DNA of 35,052 nt from Rhizobacter sp. (GCA_017881025.1 JADGRJ010000013.1:1-35052), one strand, 5' to 3'. Counted from the first letter of the stretch, positions 17,408 to 26,814 are shown. A program made the numbers and translations. Notes: a model not told the origin generated them from the sequence alone.

Positions 17408-18111
17408 AGCGCGCTGCCGAGCGTCTCGACGAGCGTTCGGCGGATCTTCCGCCAGGCCGGCCCGCCGGCCTCGACGTAGCGCTGGTTGACCTCGAGCTCG
17501 ATGCCGACGTAGCGCTCGGGCGGGTACCTGCGGCGCATCACCTGCGTCACGCCGTCGCTCTTGCCGATGTAGGGATAGTTGCGGCGCAGCCTGAGCGACG
17601 GGTCGGCGCGCCGGAGGGCGTCGATCCATGCCGTCGCCAGCGCGACCTCGCCCGGCCGTCCCGGGTCGTAGAGCATGCCGATGTCCGCCGTCCGCACGTG
17701 GCCGTTGAGCTCCGGCGTGAAGCTGTGCGAGGCGATGTGGACGAGACGGTCGCCGGTCGCGACCGCCGCCGCCATCGCCGCGTCGACGCGTCGCCGATGC
17801 GGGTGGTAGTGGGCGTCGAGGAGCTCGCGCCGCTCGCGCAGCGACAGATGCCGCGTCGCTTCCGAATGCAGCTCGGGGTTGCCGATCGAGCGGTTGAGGT
17901 CGACGAGCAGGCGCGTCGTCTCGTCGAAGTAGAGCGGCGCGTCGAAGTGCTCGGCCATTTCGCGCGCCAGCGCCAAGGCGCCGGGGTCCCAGCCGCGATG
18001 CGTCGGCAGCAGGTGCCGCACCCTCCCGGCGAAGAGCGGCCGGTAGCGTTCCGGAACGACCTTGCCGGCGTGCTCGCAGGTGATGACGAGTCGAGCCGGG
18101 CCGGTGCGCAT
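17371..18111 (-). CDS. N-formylglutamate amidohydrolase family protein
   Basis: LVITCEHAGKVVPERYRPLFAGR...HRGWDPGALALAREMAEHFDAPLYFDETTRLLVDLNRS...HIASHSFTPELNG: FGase family motifs; 3' end overlaps the convergent lipoprotein gene. Confidence 0.88.
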   Translation of the reverse strand: MRTGPARLVITCEHAGKVVPERYRPLFAGRVRHLLPTHRGWDPGALALAREMAEHFDAPLYFDETTRLLVDLNRSIGNPELHSEATRHLSLRERRELLDAHYHPHRRRVDAAMAAAVATGDRLVHIASHSFTPELNGHVRTADIGMLYDPGRPGEVALATAWIDALRRADPSLRLRRNYPYIGKSDGVTQVMRRRYPPERYVGIELEVNQRYVEAGGPAWRKIRRTLVETLGSALQLRGGTGPDGG

Positions 18112-18227
18112 CGGCGCGATTCTGGCCGAACGCCGACGCGGGATTCTTTTCGCCTCGCTGTCGATCGGCCGCCGCGCCTCGCGTCATCGAGAGGACCCGG
18201 TCTTCGGGCCGTCTCGAAAGGAACGCC

Positions 18228-18635
18228 ATGCCGACCACCCTGCCCTTCGTCGCCGCCGCGTACACCGCGCTCTTCGGCCTGATCTCGACGGTGCTCACGG
18301 CGCGCGTGATCTTGAACCGCGTCCGCAGCGGCATTCAGGCCGGCGATGGCGGCGACGCGTCGCTCGCCCGGGCGATCCGCGCCCATGCCAACTTCGCCGA
18401 GCAGGTGCCGCTCGCGCTGCTCCTGCTCGTCCTCGTCGAGGGCGTGGGCGTCGTCGCGCCGATCGTGCACGCGCTCGGCGCGACGCTCGTCGTCGCGCGG
18501 CTCGCCAACGCGGTCGGCCTGAGCCGATCGCTCGGGCCGACGCCGCCGCGCCAGGCGGGCGCGGCGCTGACGCTGCTCGTGATCGTCGCCGCGTCGCTGC
18601 TGATCTTCTACCGCCTCGTCGCGCTGCTCGCGTGA
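18228..18635 (+). CDS. MAPEG-family membrane protein
   Basis: MPTTLPFVAAAYTALFGLISTVLTARVILNRVRSGIQAGDGGDASLARAIRAHANFAEQVPLALLLLVLVE: MAPEG (RAHANFAEQVPLAL) signature. Confidence 0.88.
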   Translation: MPTTLPFVAAAYTALFGLISTVLTARVILNRVRSGIQAGDGGDASLARAIRAHANFAEQVPLALLLLVLVEGVGVVAPIVHALGATLVVARLANAVGLSRSLGPTPPRQAGAALTLLVIVAASLLIFYRLVALLA

Positions 18636-18666
18636 GGCGGTGGCGCCAGCGTTGTCGCGATGGCGA

Positions 18667-19551
18667 TCACTTCGCCGCCAGGCGAGTCCGGACGCCGTCA
18701 CGGATCCGCTCGGGGAAGAAGCCGCCGTCGAGCGCTTGCAGGAATTCGGCGCGCTGGCCCGCCGGCAGCGGCGCGAGCTCCTGGACCAGCGCCTCGGTGA
18801 CCTCGTCCTGCTCGGCCGGCGAGAGCGCGCGCAGTTGCTCGCGCGCCTCGCGCAGCTGCGGAATGATCGGCCTCAGCATCCCCATCCCCATGCCGAGCGC
18901 GCCGATGCTCGTCGGCAGGACGACCATGCACTCCTTCAGCTCGGTCTGCATCGGCTTCGGCAGGAAACCGAGGTCCGCCAGCTCGTCGATGGTCGCGACG
19001 GTCTCCGCCGGCGACAGCGGCTCGCCCATCGCCTGCTGGATGCGCGCCATCATCGCCATCTGATCGGGGCCGAGGCCGGCGCCGGCGGGCATCTGGCCGA
19101 GGCCCGGCATCAAGGCGCTCATCTTCGCCGCCATCTCCGGCGTCATCGCGCCGGCACCGACACCACCCATGCCGGCCATCGCGCCGATGCCGCCCAGGCC
19201 GGCCATCGACGGCATCGAGGGCATCCCTGGCATGCCGGAAACGCCGGCCATGCCGGGTGGCATCTGCGGCAAGCCGCGGCCCAGGCCCGCGATCGCGCCG
19301 ATGCCGCCACCGCCGCCGAGACCGCGGCGCAAATCCAGCGCCTCGAGGGCGTTGGCGAGCGCGATTCCCTTGCAGCCCATGCCGCTGAGGCTCGACAGCA
19401 GGGCGTCCTTGAGCACCGACTTGGCGACGTCCTGGGCGATCTGCCGCAGCATGATCAGGAGCACCGGAGCGATCGCGTCGCTGCGTGCCGGCACGATGAC
19501 GAGGGTTACGGCGAGGAGGACTGTCGCGAACCGCGGGACGCCGATCACCAT
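18667..19551 (-). CDS. Exported Met/Gly-rich low-complexity protein of unknown function
   Basis: N-terminal hydrophobic segment; central LPQMPPGMAGVSGMPGMPSMPSMAGLGGIGAMAGMGGVGAG; globular-looking C-terminal half (SPAETVATIDELADLGFLPKPMQTELKECMVVLPTSIGALGMG...). Confidence 0.7.
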   Translation of the reverse strand: MVIGVPRFATVLLAVTLVIVPARSDAIAPVLLIMLRQIAQDVAKSVLKDALLSSLSGMGCKGIALANALEALDLRRGLGGGGGIGAIAGLGRGLPQMPPGMAGVSGMPGMPSMPSMAGLGGIGAMAGMGGVGAGAMTPEMAAKMSALMPGLGQMPAGAGLGPDQMAMMARIQQAMGEPLSPAETVATIDELADLGFLPKPMQTELKECMVVLPTSIGALGMGMGMLRPIIPQLREAREQLRALSPAEQDEVTEALVQELAPLPAGQRAEFLQALDGGFFPERIRDGVRTRLAAK

Positions 19552-19708
19552 CGTCTCTCCCTGCGGTGGATCGTGTGGGTCGAGCCGGACGCCGGGATTA
19601 TCGGCGCTGTTCGCGCCCTCCTTGATGCAGGTCGCAGCGCAGAGCCCGGCGACGATGCCGGGCGGCCGCTTCTTCCTGCGCCGATGAACGGTTCGCCGAA
19701 GCGCTAGC

Positions 19709-20185
19709 TCAGGTTCCCGCCCGCTTTGCGACCGGAGAGTACATGTCGAGCAATTGCAGTCGGGTTGCGCGCAGCCGTTCGGATACCACGCCCATGAGGC
19801 GCAGCAGGAACGCGACCCCGAATTCCGGGTCGCTCTGGAAGCTGGCGAGGAGCTCTTCGCCTTCGAACGCCAACGCGGTCACATCCTCCAATGCACGAGC
19901 CTGGAAGTGCTTGCCGGCGTGCGGGAGCAAGGCCGACCAGTCGAACACCTCGCCGGCGTAGATGGTCTGCACCCGCAACACGTGGCCCGGCACCTCGAGC
20001 TCGAGCGCCACCATGCCGGTGCCGAGCAGGTACAGAACCGAATAATCGTCCCCCTCCCGGAAGATCACCTGGTCGGAATGGAAGTGAGCCTCCTTCGCCA
20101 ACGCGGCGAGCCGGGCTTTGTGCTCCGGTCGGAATTCGGAGACGAACGGGTGCGTCTCGATCTCCTGCCATAGGCTATGGGTCAT
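19709..20185 (-). CDS. Single-domain cyclic nucleotide-binding (Crp-like cNMP) protein, no HTH
   Basis: MTHSLWQEIETHPFVSEFRPEHKARLAALAKEAHFHSDQVIFREGDDYSVLYLLGTGMVALELEVPGHVLRVQTIYAGEVFDWSALLP...: cNMP fold; 158 aa, ends before any DNA-binding domain; AAGAGGTGG RBS-like sequence upstream. Confidence 0.85.
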   Translation of the reverse strand: MTHSLWQEIETHPFVSEFRPEHKARLAALAKEAHFHSDQVIFREGDDYSVLYLLGTGMVALELEVPGHVLRVQTIYAGEVFDWSALLPHAGKHFQARALEDVTALAFEGEELLASFQSDPEFGVAFLLRLMGVVSERLRATRLQLLDMYSPVAKRAGT

Positions 20186-20266
20186 CGTCCACCTCTTGCT
20201 GACGCGAAGGGTCGGGCGAGGGCCTGACCATCGACACCGACGGGTTCCCCGGGGAACAGAGATCGG

Positions 20267-20308
20267 ATTCTTCCTGCGACCGATCTCGGCCGGATTGACC
20301 TGCCTCAA
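20267..20308 (-). promoter_or_regulatory. Fnr-like box TTGA-CCTGCC-TCAA (20295-20308) with AAGAAT -10-like hexamer (20267-20272)
   Basis: Perfect TTGA-N6-TCAA palindrome; box centre to -10 centre is 32 bp, as in class II Fnr/Crp promoters; faces the cNMP-domain gene. Confidence 0.6.
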
Positions 20309-20311
20309 ACG

Positions 20312-20327
20312 AAGGCCGCCCGGCCTT
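20312..20327 (-). terminator. Short hairpin AAGGCC-GGGC-GGCCTT downstream of the porin gene
   Basis: Perfect 6-bp stem (20312-20317 / 20322-20327), tail only CGTTTG, so a weak terminator candidate. Confidence 0.4.
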
Positions 20328-20361
20328 GCCCGAATTTTCGGCTCGACCCTCGTCGCGCCCC

Positions 20362-21447
20362 CTAGAACGAATGGCGCAGACCCGTCGCCAGGCCGATCTG
20401 CCCGGTTCCCGGCAGGGGGTTGCTGCCCGGAGCGCCAGCGCTGACCGACAGTGCCAGAGCGCCGGCGTTGTCGATGTGCCCGAGCGTCGCATAAAGTGCA
20501 GTGCGCTTGGACAGGCTGTACGTCGCACGGCCGGCGAAAAGCGTTGCCCGATTGGCGCTTCCCTTGAAGGCGAGCCGAAACGCTTCGGCGTCGATCTTGA
20601 GCGTCGGGGTCGCCGCGTAGAGGGCGCCCAGATACCAGAGGTCGCTGCGCGGCGCGACGGCGCTTGCGTCGTTGTCTCGCCTGACGAGGCCTACGGCGAG
20701 GCGGAGATTCGCGACATTGACGTATCCGTTGACGGACAAGCGCCTGTCCTGAAGGGCGCTGCTTGTCAGGTTGGCGAATGCGCCGGGGCCGCCGCGGATC
20801 TGGTCGACCGCGAGCGCCGCGCCCCATGCGGGGTTGTCGTACTTCAGCAGGGCCGACCATTCGCGGCACTCCCGAGAGTCGCTGCCTTCGCCCGGGCAGT
20901 TGGTTCCCGCAGGACTGCCCGCGCTGACGCTGTCGCGACCCAGGCTGAACGTCGCTCCGACGGTCAGCCCCGAAAACGTTCCGCGGTAGGTGATCGCGTT
21001 GTCGGCGCGCGCGTTCGGGATATAGGCATCGAGCGAACCGGAGCCGTAGATGTTGGTGCCGAGGATGTCGGCGTCGAGGATCGACCAGTAGAGCATCGTG
21101 TACTGGCGGCCGACCGCCAGCGAGCCCCATGGCGCGACGAAGCCGACGTACGACTGGCGCCCGAAGGCGCGACCGCCCTGCGTGAACGTTCCCGCGTTCG
21201 GCGCGAATCCCTGCTCGATCACGACCACTGCGCTCAGGCCATCGCCGAGATCTTCGCTGGCGCGAAAGCCGATCCGCGACGGCAACGACCCGGTCGCGCT
21301 CGCCATGCGGTTCAGACCGCCGCCCGACGCGCCGACGTGCGTGACGTGCTCGACGGCGACGTCGACGAGCCCGTAGACCACCGCCGACTGGCCGAGCGCG
21401 CCGGTCGACGCGAGCGCGCAGGCGAGGGCCGCGAGCCGACGCTTCAC
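20362..21447 (-). CDS. Gram-negative porin (OmpC-like, betaproteobacterial type)
   Basis: Signal peptide MKRRLAALACALASTGALG then QSAVVYGLVDVAVEHVTHVG...SRIGFRASEDLGDGLSAVVVIEQGF...RQSYVGFVAPWGSLAVGRQYT; C-terminus ends ...GLRHSF. Confidence 0.92.
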   Translation of the reverse strand: MKRRLAALACALASTGALGQSAVVYGLVDVAVEHVTHVGASGGGLNRMASATGSLPSRIGFRASEDLGDGLSAVVVIEQGFAPNAGTFTQGGRAFGRQSYVGFVAPWGSLAVGRQYTMLYWSILDADILGTNIYGSGSLDAYIPNARADNAITYRGTFSGLTVGATFSLGRDSVSAGSPAGTNCPGEGSDSRECREWSALLKYDNPAWGAALAVDQIRGGPGAFANLTSSALQDRRLSVNGYVNVANLRLAVGLVRRDNDASAVAPRSDLWYLGALYAATPTLKIDAEAFRLAFKGSANRATLFAGRATYSLSKRTALYATLGHIDNAGALALSVSAGAPGSNPLPGTGQIGLATGLRHSF

Positions 21448-21480
21448 GAGAACGCGCGCCGGGGCGACCGGCGACTTCCA

Positions 21481-22131
<651 letters not shown>

Positions 22132-22752
22132 TCATGGAGTTCTCCTCTCCTGAATGGCGGCCGCGCCGTTGGCGGCCATCGGGATGACGGTGAGCGTTCG
22201 TATTCCCTGCGCGCCCCGGATCAGCACACCTTCGATGTCGGCGGTCGCCGAGGGGCCGGTCATCAGCACCGAATAGCGCGCGTCGAAGAAGCCGCGGTGG
22301 CGATACGCGTCATGAAGGTTAGGCACGATGGCGCGCGGGTCGAGCAGCACGACCAGGTGCTGCGACAGGAAGCCGAGCGCATTGACGACGAACTCCCGCT
22401 CGCTCAGCCAGACCGAACCGGTTTCGGCGACGCCGAACGCGGCCCTCACGACGCCGACATCGACGTCGTCGAGCTCGCGGGGGTGGTGCACCGATGCGAT
22501 GTCCCGCGTGCCCTCCACCTCGGACGTGGCGGAACAGATCACGCGCGCCTCGGGGAAGCGCGCGCGGATGAAGGCGTACAAGGATTGCCCTGCGGGTGCA
22601 GCGACCAACGTGCCCCCCATGCGCGCCAACGCGGCGCCGAAGGCGGCCAACGGATCGGCGAGCGGCCGACCGAAGCTCGGAACCGACGGCAGGGCGCGCC
22701 AGCCGGGCTGATTGCGCCGCACCCGGTCAAGGATGAACTGGCGGCTGCTCAT
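22132..22752 (-). CDS. lutC: Lactate utilization protein C (LUD domain)
   Basis: MSSRQFILDRVRRNQ...RFPEARVICSATSEVEGTRDIASVHHPRELDDVDVGVVRAAFGVAETGSVWLSE...MTGPSATADIEGVLIRGAQGIRTLTVI; start overlaps the lutB stop. Confidence 0.92.
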   Translation of the reverse strand: MSSRQFILDRVRRNQPGWRALPSVPSFGRPLADPLAAFGAALARMGGTLVAAPAGQSLYAFIRARFPEARVICSATSEVEGTRDIASVHHPRELDDVDVGVVRAAFGVAETGSVWLSEREFVVNALGFLSQHLVVLLDPRAIVPNLHDAYRHRGFFDARYSVLMTGPSATADIEGVLIRGAQGIRTLTVIPMAANGAAAIQERRTP

Positions 22753-24128
22753 TGCGCGCTGCCGCGGTTCTCGAGGTACCACTGGCGGAAGGTCGATCGC
22801 GGCGCGTCCGGCACCTCGCGCTGGCGACCCCAGGCGTTGAAAGGGTTGTAGACCATGAACCGGGGCAGGCGCTCGATGCCCGCTGCCGCGGCCTCGACCG
22901 CGGCGCGGTAGAGCCTCGGACTGGCCAGGATCTTGCCGGCCACTCGCATCGCCTCACGCTTGGCCATCGGCAGCTGGTTGCGCTCGGCGATGATCTGGCG
23001 CCACTTGTAGATCTGCTCGTGAATGTTGATCTTCACCGGGCACACGCTGGTGCAGCTGCCGTTGAGCGTCGAGGCGAACGGGAGCGAGCTGTATTTGCGC
23101 AGGTTGAAGGTCGGATCGATGATCACGCCGATCGGCCCCGAGTACGTCGAGCCGTAGCTGAGCCCGCCGCTGCGCCGATACACCGGGCAGGTGTTCATGC
23201 AAGCGCCGCAGCGGATGCACTTGAGCGAATACCAGAAGTCGCCCATGCCGAGGCGCTCGGAGCGGCCGTTGTCGACCAGGACGACGTGCATCTCGGTGCC
23301 GGGTCGCGGCGCACGAAAGTGCGAGGTGATCTGCGTGATCGGCGAGCCGAGGGCGCTGCGCGACAGCATGCGCACGAACACGCCGAGGTGCTCGATCTTC
23401 GGCAGCAGCTTCTCGATGCCGATCGAAGCGATGTGCAGCGACGGCAGGTTGGCGCCGAGGTCGGCGTTGCCTTCGTTGGTGCAGACGACGAAGCTGCCGG
23501 TCTCGGCGATCGCGAAGTTCGCGCCGGTCATGCCCGCCTGGGCCTTCAGGTAGTACGGCCGCGTGTGCTGGCGCTGGCTCTCGGCCAGATAGGGAATGTC
23601 GGTGTTCGCGGGGTCGGTGCCGATCGTCCGGCCGAACACCTCGGCGACGTCGCCGCGCAGCTTGTGAACGGCCGGGACGACGATATGGCTGGGCGGCTCG
23701 TCGTCGAGCTGCTGGATGCGCTCGCCGAGGTCGGTTTCGACGATCTCGATGCCGCGGTTCTCGAGGAACGGCCGCATCTCGCATTCGTCGGTGAGCATCG
23801 ACTTGCTCTTGACCAGCGTCGTCGCATCGTGAGACTCGAGGATGTCGAAGACGATCTGGTTGTGGTCGGCGGCGTCTCGGGCCCAGTGCACGACCATGCC
23901 GTTGGCGACCGCGTTCTTCTCGAACTCCTCGAGATAGTCGGCCAGGTGCGTGAGCGTATGTTCCTTGATCGCCGAGGCGAGCGAGCGCAGCTCCTCCCAT
24001 TCGGGCAGCGCCTCGCTCTCGACGTCGCGCTTCTTGCGCAGGTCCCACAGGCGCTTGTCGTGGAAGTCGGCGTGGTCCTTCACCTCGATGAATTTCGAGG
24101 ACGCCTCCGCGTGATCGACACGGGTCAT
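22749..24128 (-). CDS. lutB: Lactate utilization iron-sulfur protein B
   Basis: MTRVDHAEASSKFIEVKDHADFHDKRLWDLRKKRD...TGANFAIAETGSFVVCTNEGNADLGANLPSLHIASIGIEKLLP...CIRCGACMNTCPVYRRSGG...GSCTSVCPVKINIHEQIYKWR. Confidence 0.94.
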   Translation of the reverse strand: MTRVDHAEASSKFIEVKDHADFHDKRLWDLRKKRDVESEALPEWEELRSLASAIKEHTLTHLADYLEEFEKNAVANGMVVHWARDAADHNQIVFDILESHDATTLVKSKSMLTDECEMRPFLENRGIEIVETDLGERIQQLDDEPPSHIVVPAVHKLRGDVAEVFGRTIGTDPANTDIPYLAESQRQHTRPYYLKAQAGMTGANFAIAETGSFVVCTNEGNADLGANLPSLHIASIGIEKLLPKIEHLGVFVRMLSRSALGSPITQITSHFRAPRPGTEMHVVLVDNGRSERLGMGDFWYSLKCIRCGACMNTCPVYRRSGGLSYGSTYSGPIGVIIDPTFNLRKYSSLPFASTLNGSCTSVCPVKINIHEQIYKWRQIIAERNQLPMAKREAMRVAGKILASPRLYRAAVEAAAAGIERLPRFMVYNPFNAWGRQREVPDAPRSTFRQWYLENRGSAQ

Positions 24129-24156
24129 GACCGCAGCCCCGAACAAAACACCTGGT

Positions 24157-24900
24157 TCATGCACGCGCCCCGTTGAGCACCTGGGCGATGTGGATGAACT
24201 TGAGCGGCATCCCGGCGCGACGCGCGCAGCCTTGCTGGTGCATCACGCACGACATGTCGGGCGAGACGATGTATTCGGCGCCTGCCTGCTGATGGTCGGC
24301 GACCTTGTCGTGTCCCATCTTCGCGGAGACGGGTTCCTCGTACACCGAGAACGTCCCGCCGAAGCCGCAGCATTCGTCGGGCCGCTCCGGCGCGACGAAT
24401 TCAAGGCCCTTCACGGCGCCGAGCAGACGCGCCGGCTTGTTGAAGGCCGGCTCGGCGATCTCGGAGGTCTTCGCCTCGCGCAGGCCGCGGAGCGTGGCGC
24501 AACCGATGTGCAACCCGACCTTGTGCGGGAACTCGGCCCACGGGAATTCGCGGACCTTGAGCACGTCGTGCAGGAACTCGACGAGCTCGCGCGTGTTGCG
24601 CCGCACCGCCTGCACCGCCGGGGTCTGCTCGATCGCGGTCATCTGGTCGCGCACGTGGTGGGCGCAACTTCCGGATGGCGTGACGATGTGGTCGTAGCCC
24701 GCGAAGTTCCTCGCGAACAGCGCCTCGGCGCCGCGCGCGTCGCTCTGGCAGCCGCTGTTGGCCATCGGCTGGCCGCAGCAGGTCTGTTCGAGCGGGAAGT
24801 CGACTTCGCAGCCGAGGCGCTCGAGCAGCTCGAGCGTGGCGACGCCGACCTCCGGGAAGAAGGCATCGACATAGCAAGGCACGAACAAGGCCACTTTCAT
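24157..24900 (-). CDS. lutA: Lactate utilization protein A (CCG-domain Fe-S oxidoreductase)
   Basis: MKVALFVPCYVDAFFPEVGVATLELLERLGCEVDFPLEQTCCGQPMANSGC...PSGSCAHHVRDQ...DECCGFGGTFSVYEEPVSAKMGHDKVADHQQAGAEYIVSPDMSCVMHQQG. Confidence 0.94.
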   Translation of the reverse strand: MKVALFVPCYVDAFFPEVGVATLELLERLGCEVDFPLEQTCCGQPMANSGCQSDARGAEALFARNFAGYDHIVTPSGSCAHHVRDQMTAIEQTPAVQAVRRNTRELVEFLHDVLKVREFPWAEFPHKVGLHIGCATLRGLREAKTSEIAEPAFNKPARLLGAVKGLEFVAPERPDECCGFGGTFSVYEEPVSAKMGHDKVADHQQAGAEYIVSPDMSCVMHQQGCARRAGMPLKFIHIAQVLNGARA

Positions 24901-24988
24901 GCGAAGGACACCCGCGTTGAGCCGCTGGCGCCCCGGCGACGACCCCGCGAGCGCCGACGCAGTGTCCCGGCACCGCTGTGGCGTCCGG

Positions 24989-25002
24989 TTGAGCCATGTC
25001 AA
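24989..25002 (-). promoter_or_regulatory. Fnr-like box TTGA-GCCATG-TCAA upstream of lutA
   Basis: Perfect palindrome extended to GGTTGA-N6-TCAACC (24987-25004); weak -10-like GACACT (24961-24966) centred 32 bp downstream on the minus strand; about 95 nt from the lutA ATG. Confidence 0.55.
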
Positions 25003-25156
25003 CCCGCCGGAGCGAACGACTCATGGAAAACCCCGGCATGCGGCCGGCGCCGCGCGATGCCACGCTCCGGGTTGAGGTGGCGCAAGTCGGTGCGTCCCGT
25101 GCAAGCCAAGAATCCGACGCCGCGCGAGGCGCGAAGCCGCAGCAATCTACACCACG

Positions 25157-26182
25157 ATGACCGCAACGAGACGCAGCTCGACAGCTCCCCCCGACGGCAA
25201 CGCGCGCTTGCGCAGGCGCGACGTCGTGCTCGCGGGCGTCGGCGTCGCGGCGGGTCTGCGCGGCACGCCGGCGGCAGCGGCAGCCTTTCCCGACCGCGCC
25301 GTGCGCATCGTCGTTCCCTACTCGGTCGGCGTCGGCCCCGACGTCATCGCGCGCAGCGTCGCCGAGCGGCTGGCGCGCCAGTGGGGCCAGCCGGTGCTCG
25401 TCGACAACAAGCCGGGCGCCTCGGGCATCATCGCCTTCGGCGAGGTGCGACGGACGCCGGCCGACGGCTACACGCTGTTCCTCGCCGACACGGCAACGCT
25501 CGCGGTGAACCCGCTGCTGCACACGACCCTGCCCTACGACCCGGTGCTCGACCTCGTGCCGTTGACGCTGCTCTTTCGCGCCACCTTCCTGCTCTGGGTC
25601 GGCGCCGAGAGCCGCCTGAGCAGCGTCGTCGCCCTGCTCGATGCGGCGCGGCGCGCGCCGGGCAAGGTCAGCTACGCGTCGCTCGGCCACGGCCACGCCA
25701 GCCACGTCGCGATCGAGACCTTCGCACGCGCCGCCGACGTGCACATGCTGCACGTGCCGTTCAAGGATGCCGGCGCGATGCTCACGGCGGTCGCCGTCGG
25801 CGACGTCGACTTCACCGCGATCGGCATCAACACCGCCTCGGGCCTGATGGCGAGCGGCAAGCTGCGGCCGATCGCGGTCGCGGCGAAGCGTCGCCTGCCG
25901 GCGTACCCCGACATCCCGACCTTGCTCGACGCCGGCGGGCCGGCGGTCGAGATGCATCCCTGGGCGGCTCTGGTCGCCGTTGCTCGGACCCCGCCGCCGG
26001 TGCTCGAACAACTGCGGCGCGACATCGCCGCCGTGCTCGACCTCGCCGACGTCCGCAGCCGTGCCGAGAGTGCCGGCTTCGAGATCACGCCGTCGACGCC
26101 GCAGGCGCTCAGCGAGCGCATCGAAGCCGACATCGCGCTCTACGCGCCGCTGATTCGCGAGGGCCGCATCGCGCGGCTCTGA
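25157..26182 (+). CDS. Bug-family (tripartite tricarboxylate transporter) substrate-binding protein
   Basis: RRRDVVLAGVGVAAGL Tat-like signal then FPDRAVRIVVPYSVGVGPDVIARSVAERLARQWGQPVLVDNKPGASGIIAFGEVRRTPADGYTLFLADTATLAVNP. Confidence 0.92.
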   Translation: MTATRRSSTAPPDGNARLRRRDVVLAGVGVAAGLRGTPAAAAAFPDRAVRIVVPYSVGVGPDVIARSVAERLARQWGQPVLVDNKPGASGIIAFGEVRRTPADGYTLFLADTATLAVNPLLHTTLPYDPVLDLVPLTLLFRATFLLWVGAESRLSSVVALLDAARRAPGKVSYASLGHGHASHVAIETFARAADVHMLHVPFKDAGAMLTAVAVGDVDFTAIGINTASGLMASGKLRPIAVAAKRRLPAYPDIPTLLDAGGPAVEMHPWAALVAVARTPPPVLEQLRRDIAAVLDLADVRSRAESAGFEITPSTPQALSERIEADIALYAPLIREGRIARL

Positions 26183-26202
26183 GCCGGGGCCGCCGCGAGC
26201 GG

Positions 26203-26625
26203 CTAGAGGTATCTCTGGCGCCGGTGCGCTTCGACGACGAAGTCCTCGAGCTCGGGATCGAGCGCGTTGCGCGCGCAGACGATTCCCACCGGCCTGCCGT
26301 CCCGGACCACCGGCAGGTGGCGAAAACCGCGCTCGTGCATCAGCGCCAGCGCATGGCCGAGCGTCGCTTCCGGAGCGACGGTCAGCGGCTCGCGCGTCAT
26401 CACCTCGCCGATGTGGACCGCGATCGGATCGCGCCCGGGGGCGATGACGCGAGAGACGATGTCATGCTCGGTGAAGATGCCGGCGAGGGTGTCGTTGTCG
26501 ACCACCAGGACCGCGCCGACGCCATGCGCCAGCATCAGGCTCGCGGCCTCGGCGACGCTCGTCTGCGCCGGCGCCGTCACGACCTTGGCGGTGTCCTTCA
26601 GGCTCCCGATCGGCTGATTCAACAT
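26203..26625 (-). CDS. CBS-domain protein (tandem CBS)
   Basis: MLNQPIGSLKDTAKVVTAPAQTSVAEAASLMLAHGVGAVLVVDNDTLAGIFTEHDIVSRVIA...VMTREPLTVAPEATLGHALALMHERGFRHLPVVRDGRPVGIV. Confidence 0.92.
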   Translation of the reverse strand: MLNQPIGSLKDTAKVVTAPAQTSVAEAASLMLAHGVGAVLVVDNDTLAGIFTEHDIVSRVIAPGRDPIAVHIGEVMTREPLTVAPEATLGHALALMHERGFRHLPVVRDGRPVGIVCARNALDPELEDFVVEAHRRQRYL

Positions 26626-26655
26626 GGCGGCCTTTGATGCAGGCACCAGCAGGGC

Positions 26656-26696
26656 ACGCTACGCCGCTGGTCGGCCTCCACTTTGACCCTGCACAA
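26656..26696 (-). promoter_or_regulatory. Fnr-like near-match TTGA-CCCTGC-ACAA (26683-26696) facing the CBS gene
   Basis: 7/8 match to TTGA-N6-TCAA; centre 64.5 bp from the CBS ATG; -10-like TAGCGT (26656-26661) at 31 bp. Confidence 0.4.
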
Positions 26697-26709
26697 ACGT
26701 TGGCCAGAT

Positions 26710-26723
26710 TTGCTTCAGATCAA
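26710..26723. promoter_or_regulatory. Fnr-like near-match TTGC-TTCAGA-TCAA in the CBS/usp intergenic region
   Basis: 7/8 match to TTGA-N6-TCAA (9/10 to TTGAT-N4-ATCAA); centred 105 bp from the perfect usp box. Confidence 0.35.
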
Positions 26724-26814
26724 CCCGCGGGCAGCACGCTAGCGTTAAGTCTTTCCGGCGCTGGCAGCGCGCGGCACGCCGGTCCGCGGGCGGCAACCTG
26801 CCGCGCCGGCTTCC

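Noticed and set aside
25000-25074. Imperfect inverted repeat CAACCCGCCGGAGCG ... CGCTCCGGGTTG upstream of lutA/Bug
   Set aside because: Needs a 3-nt bulge and a ~48-nt loop; less convincing than the compact Fnr-like palindrome beside it.
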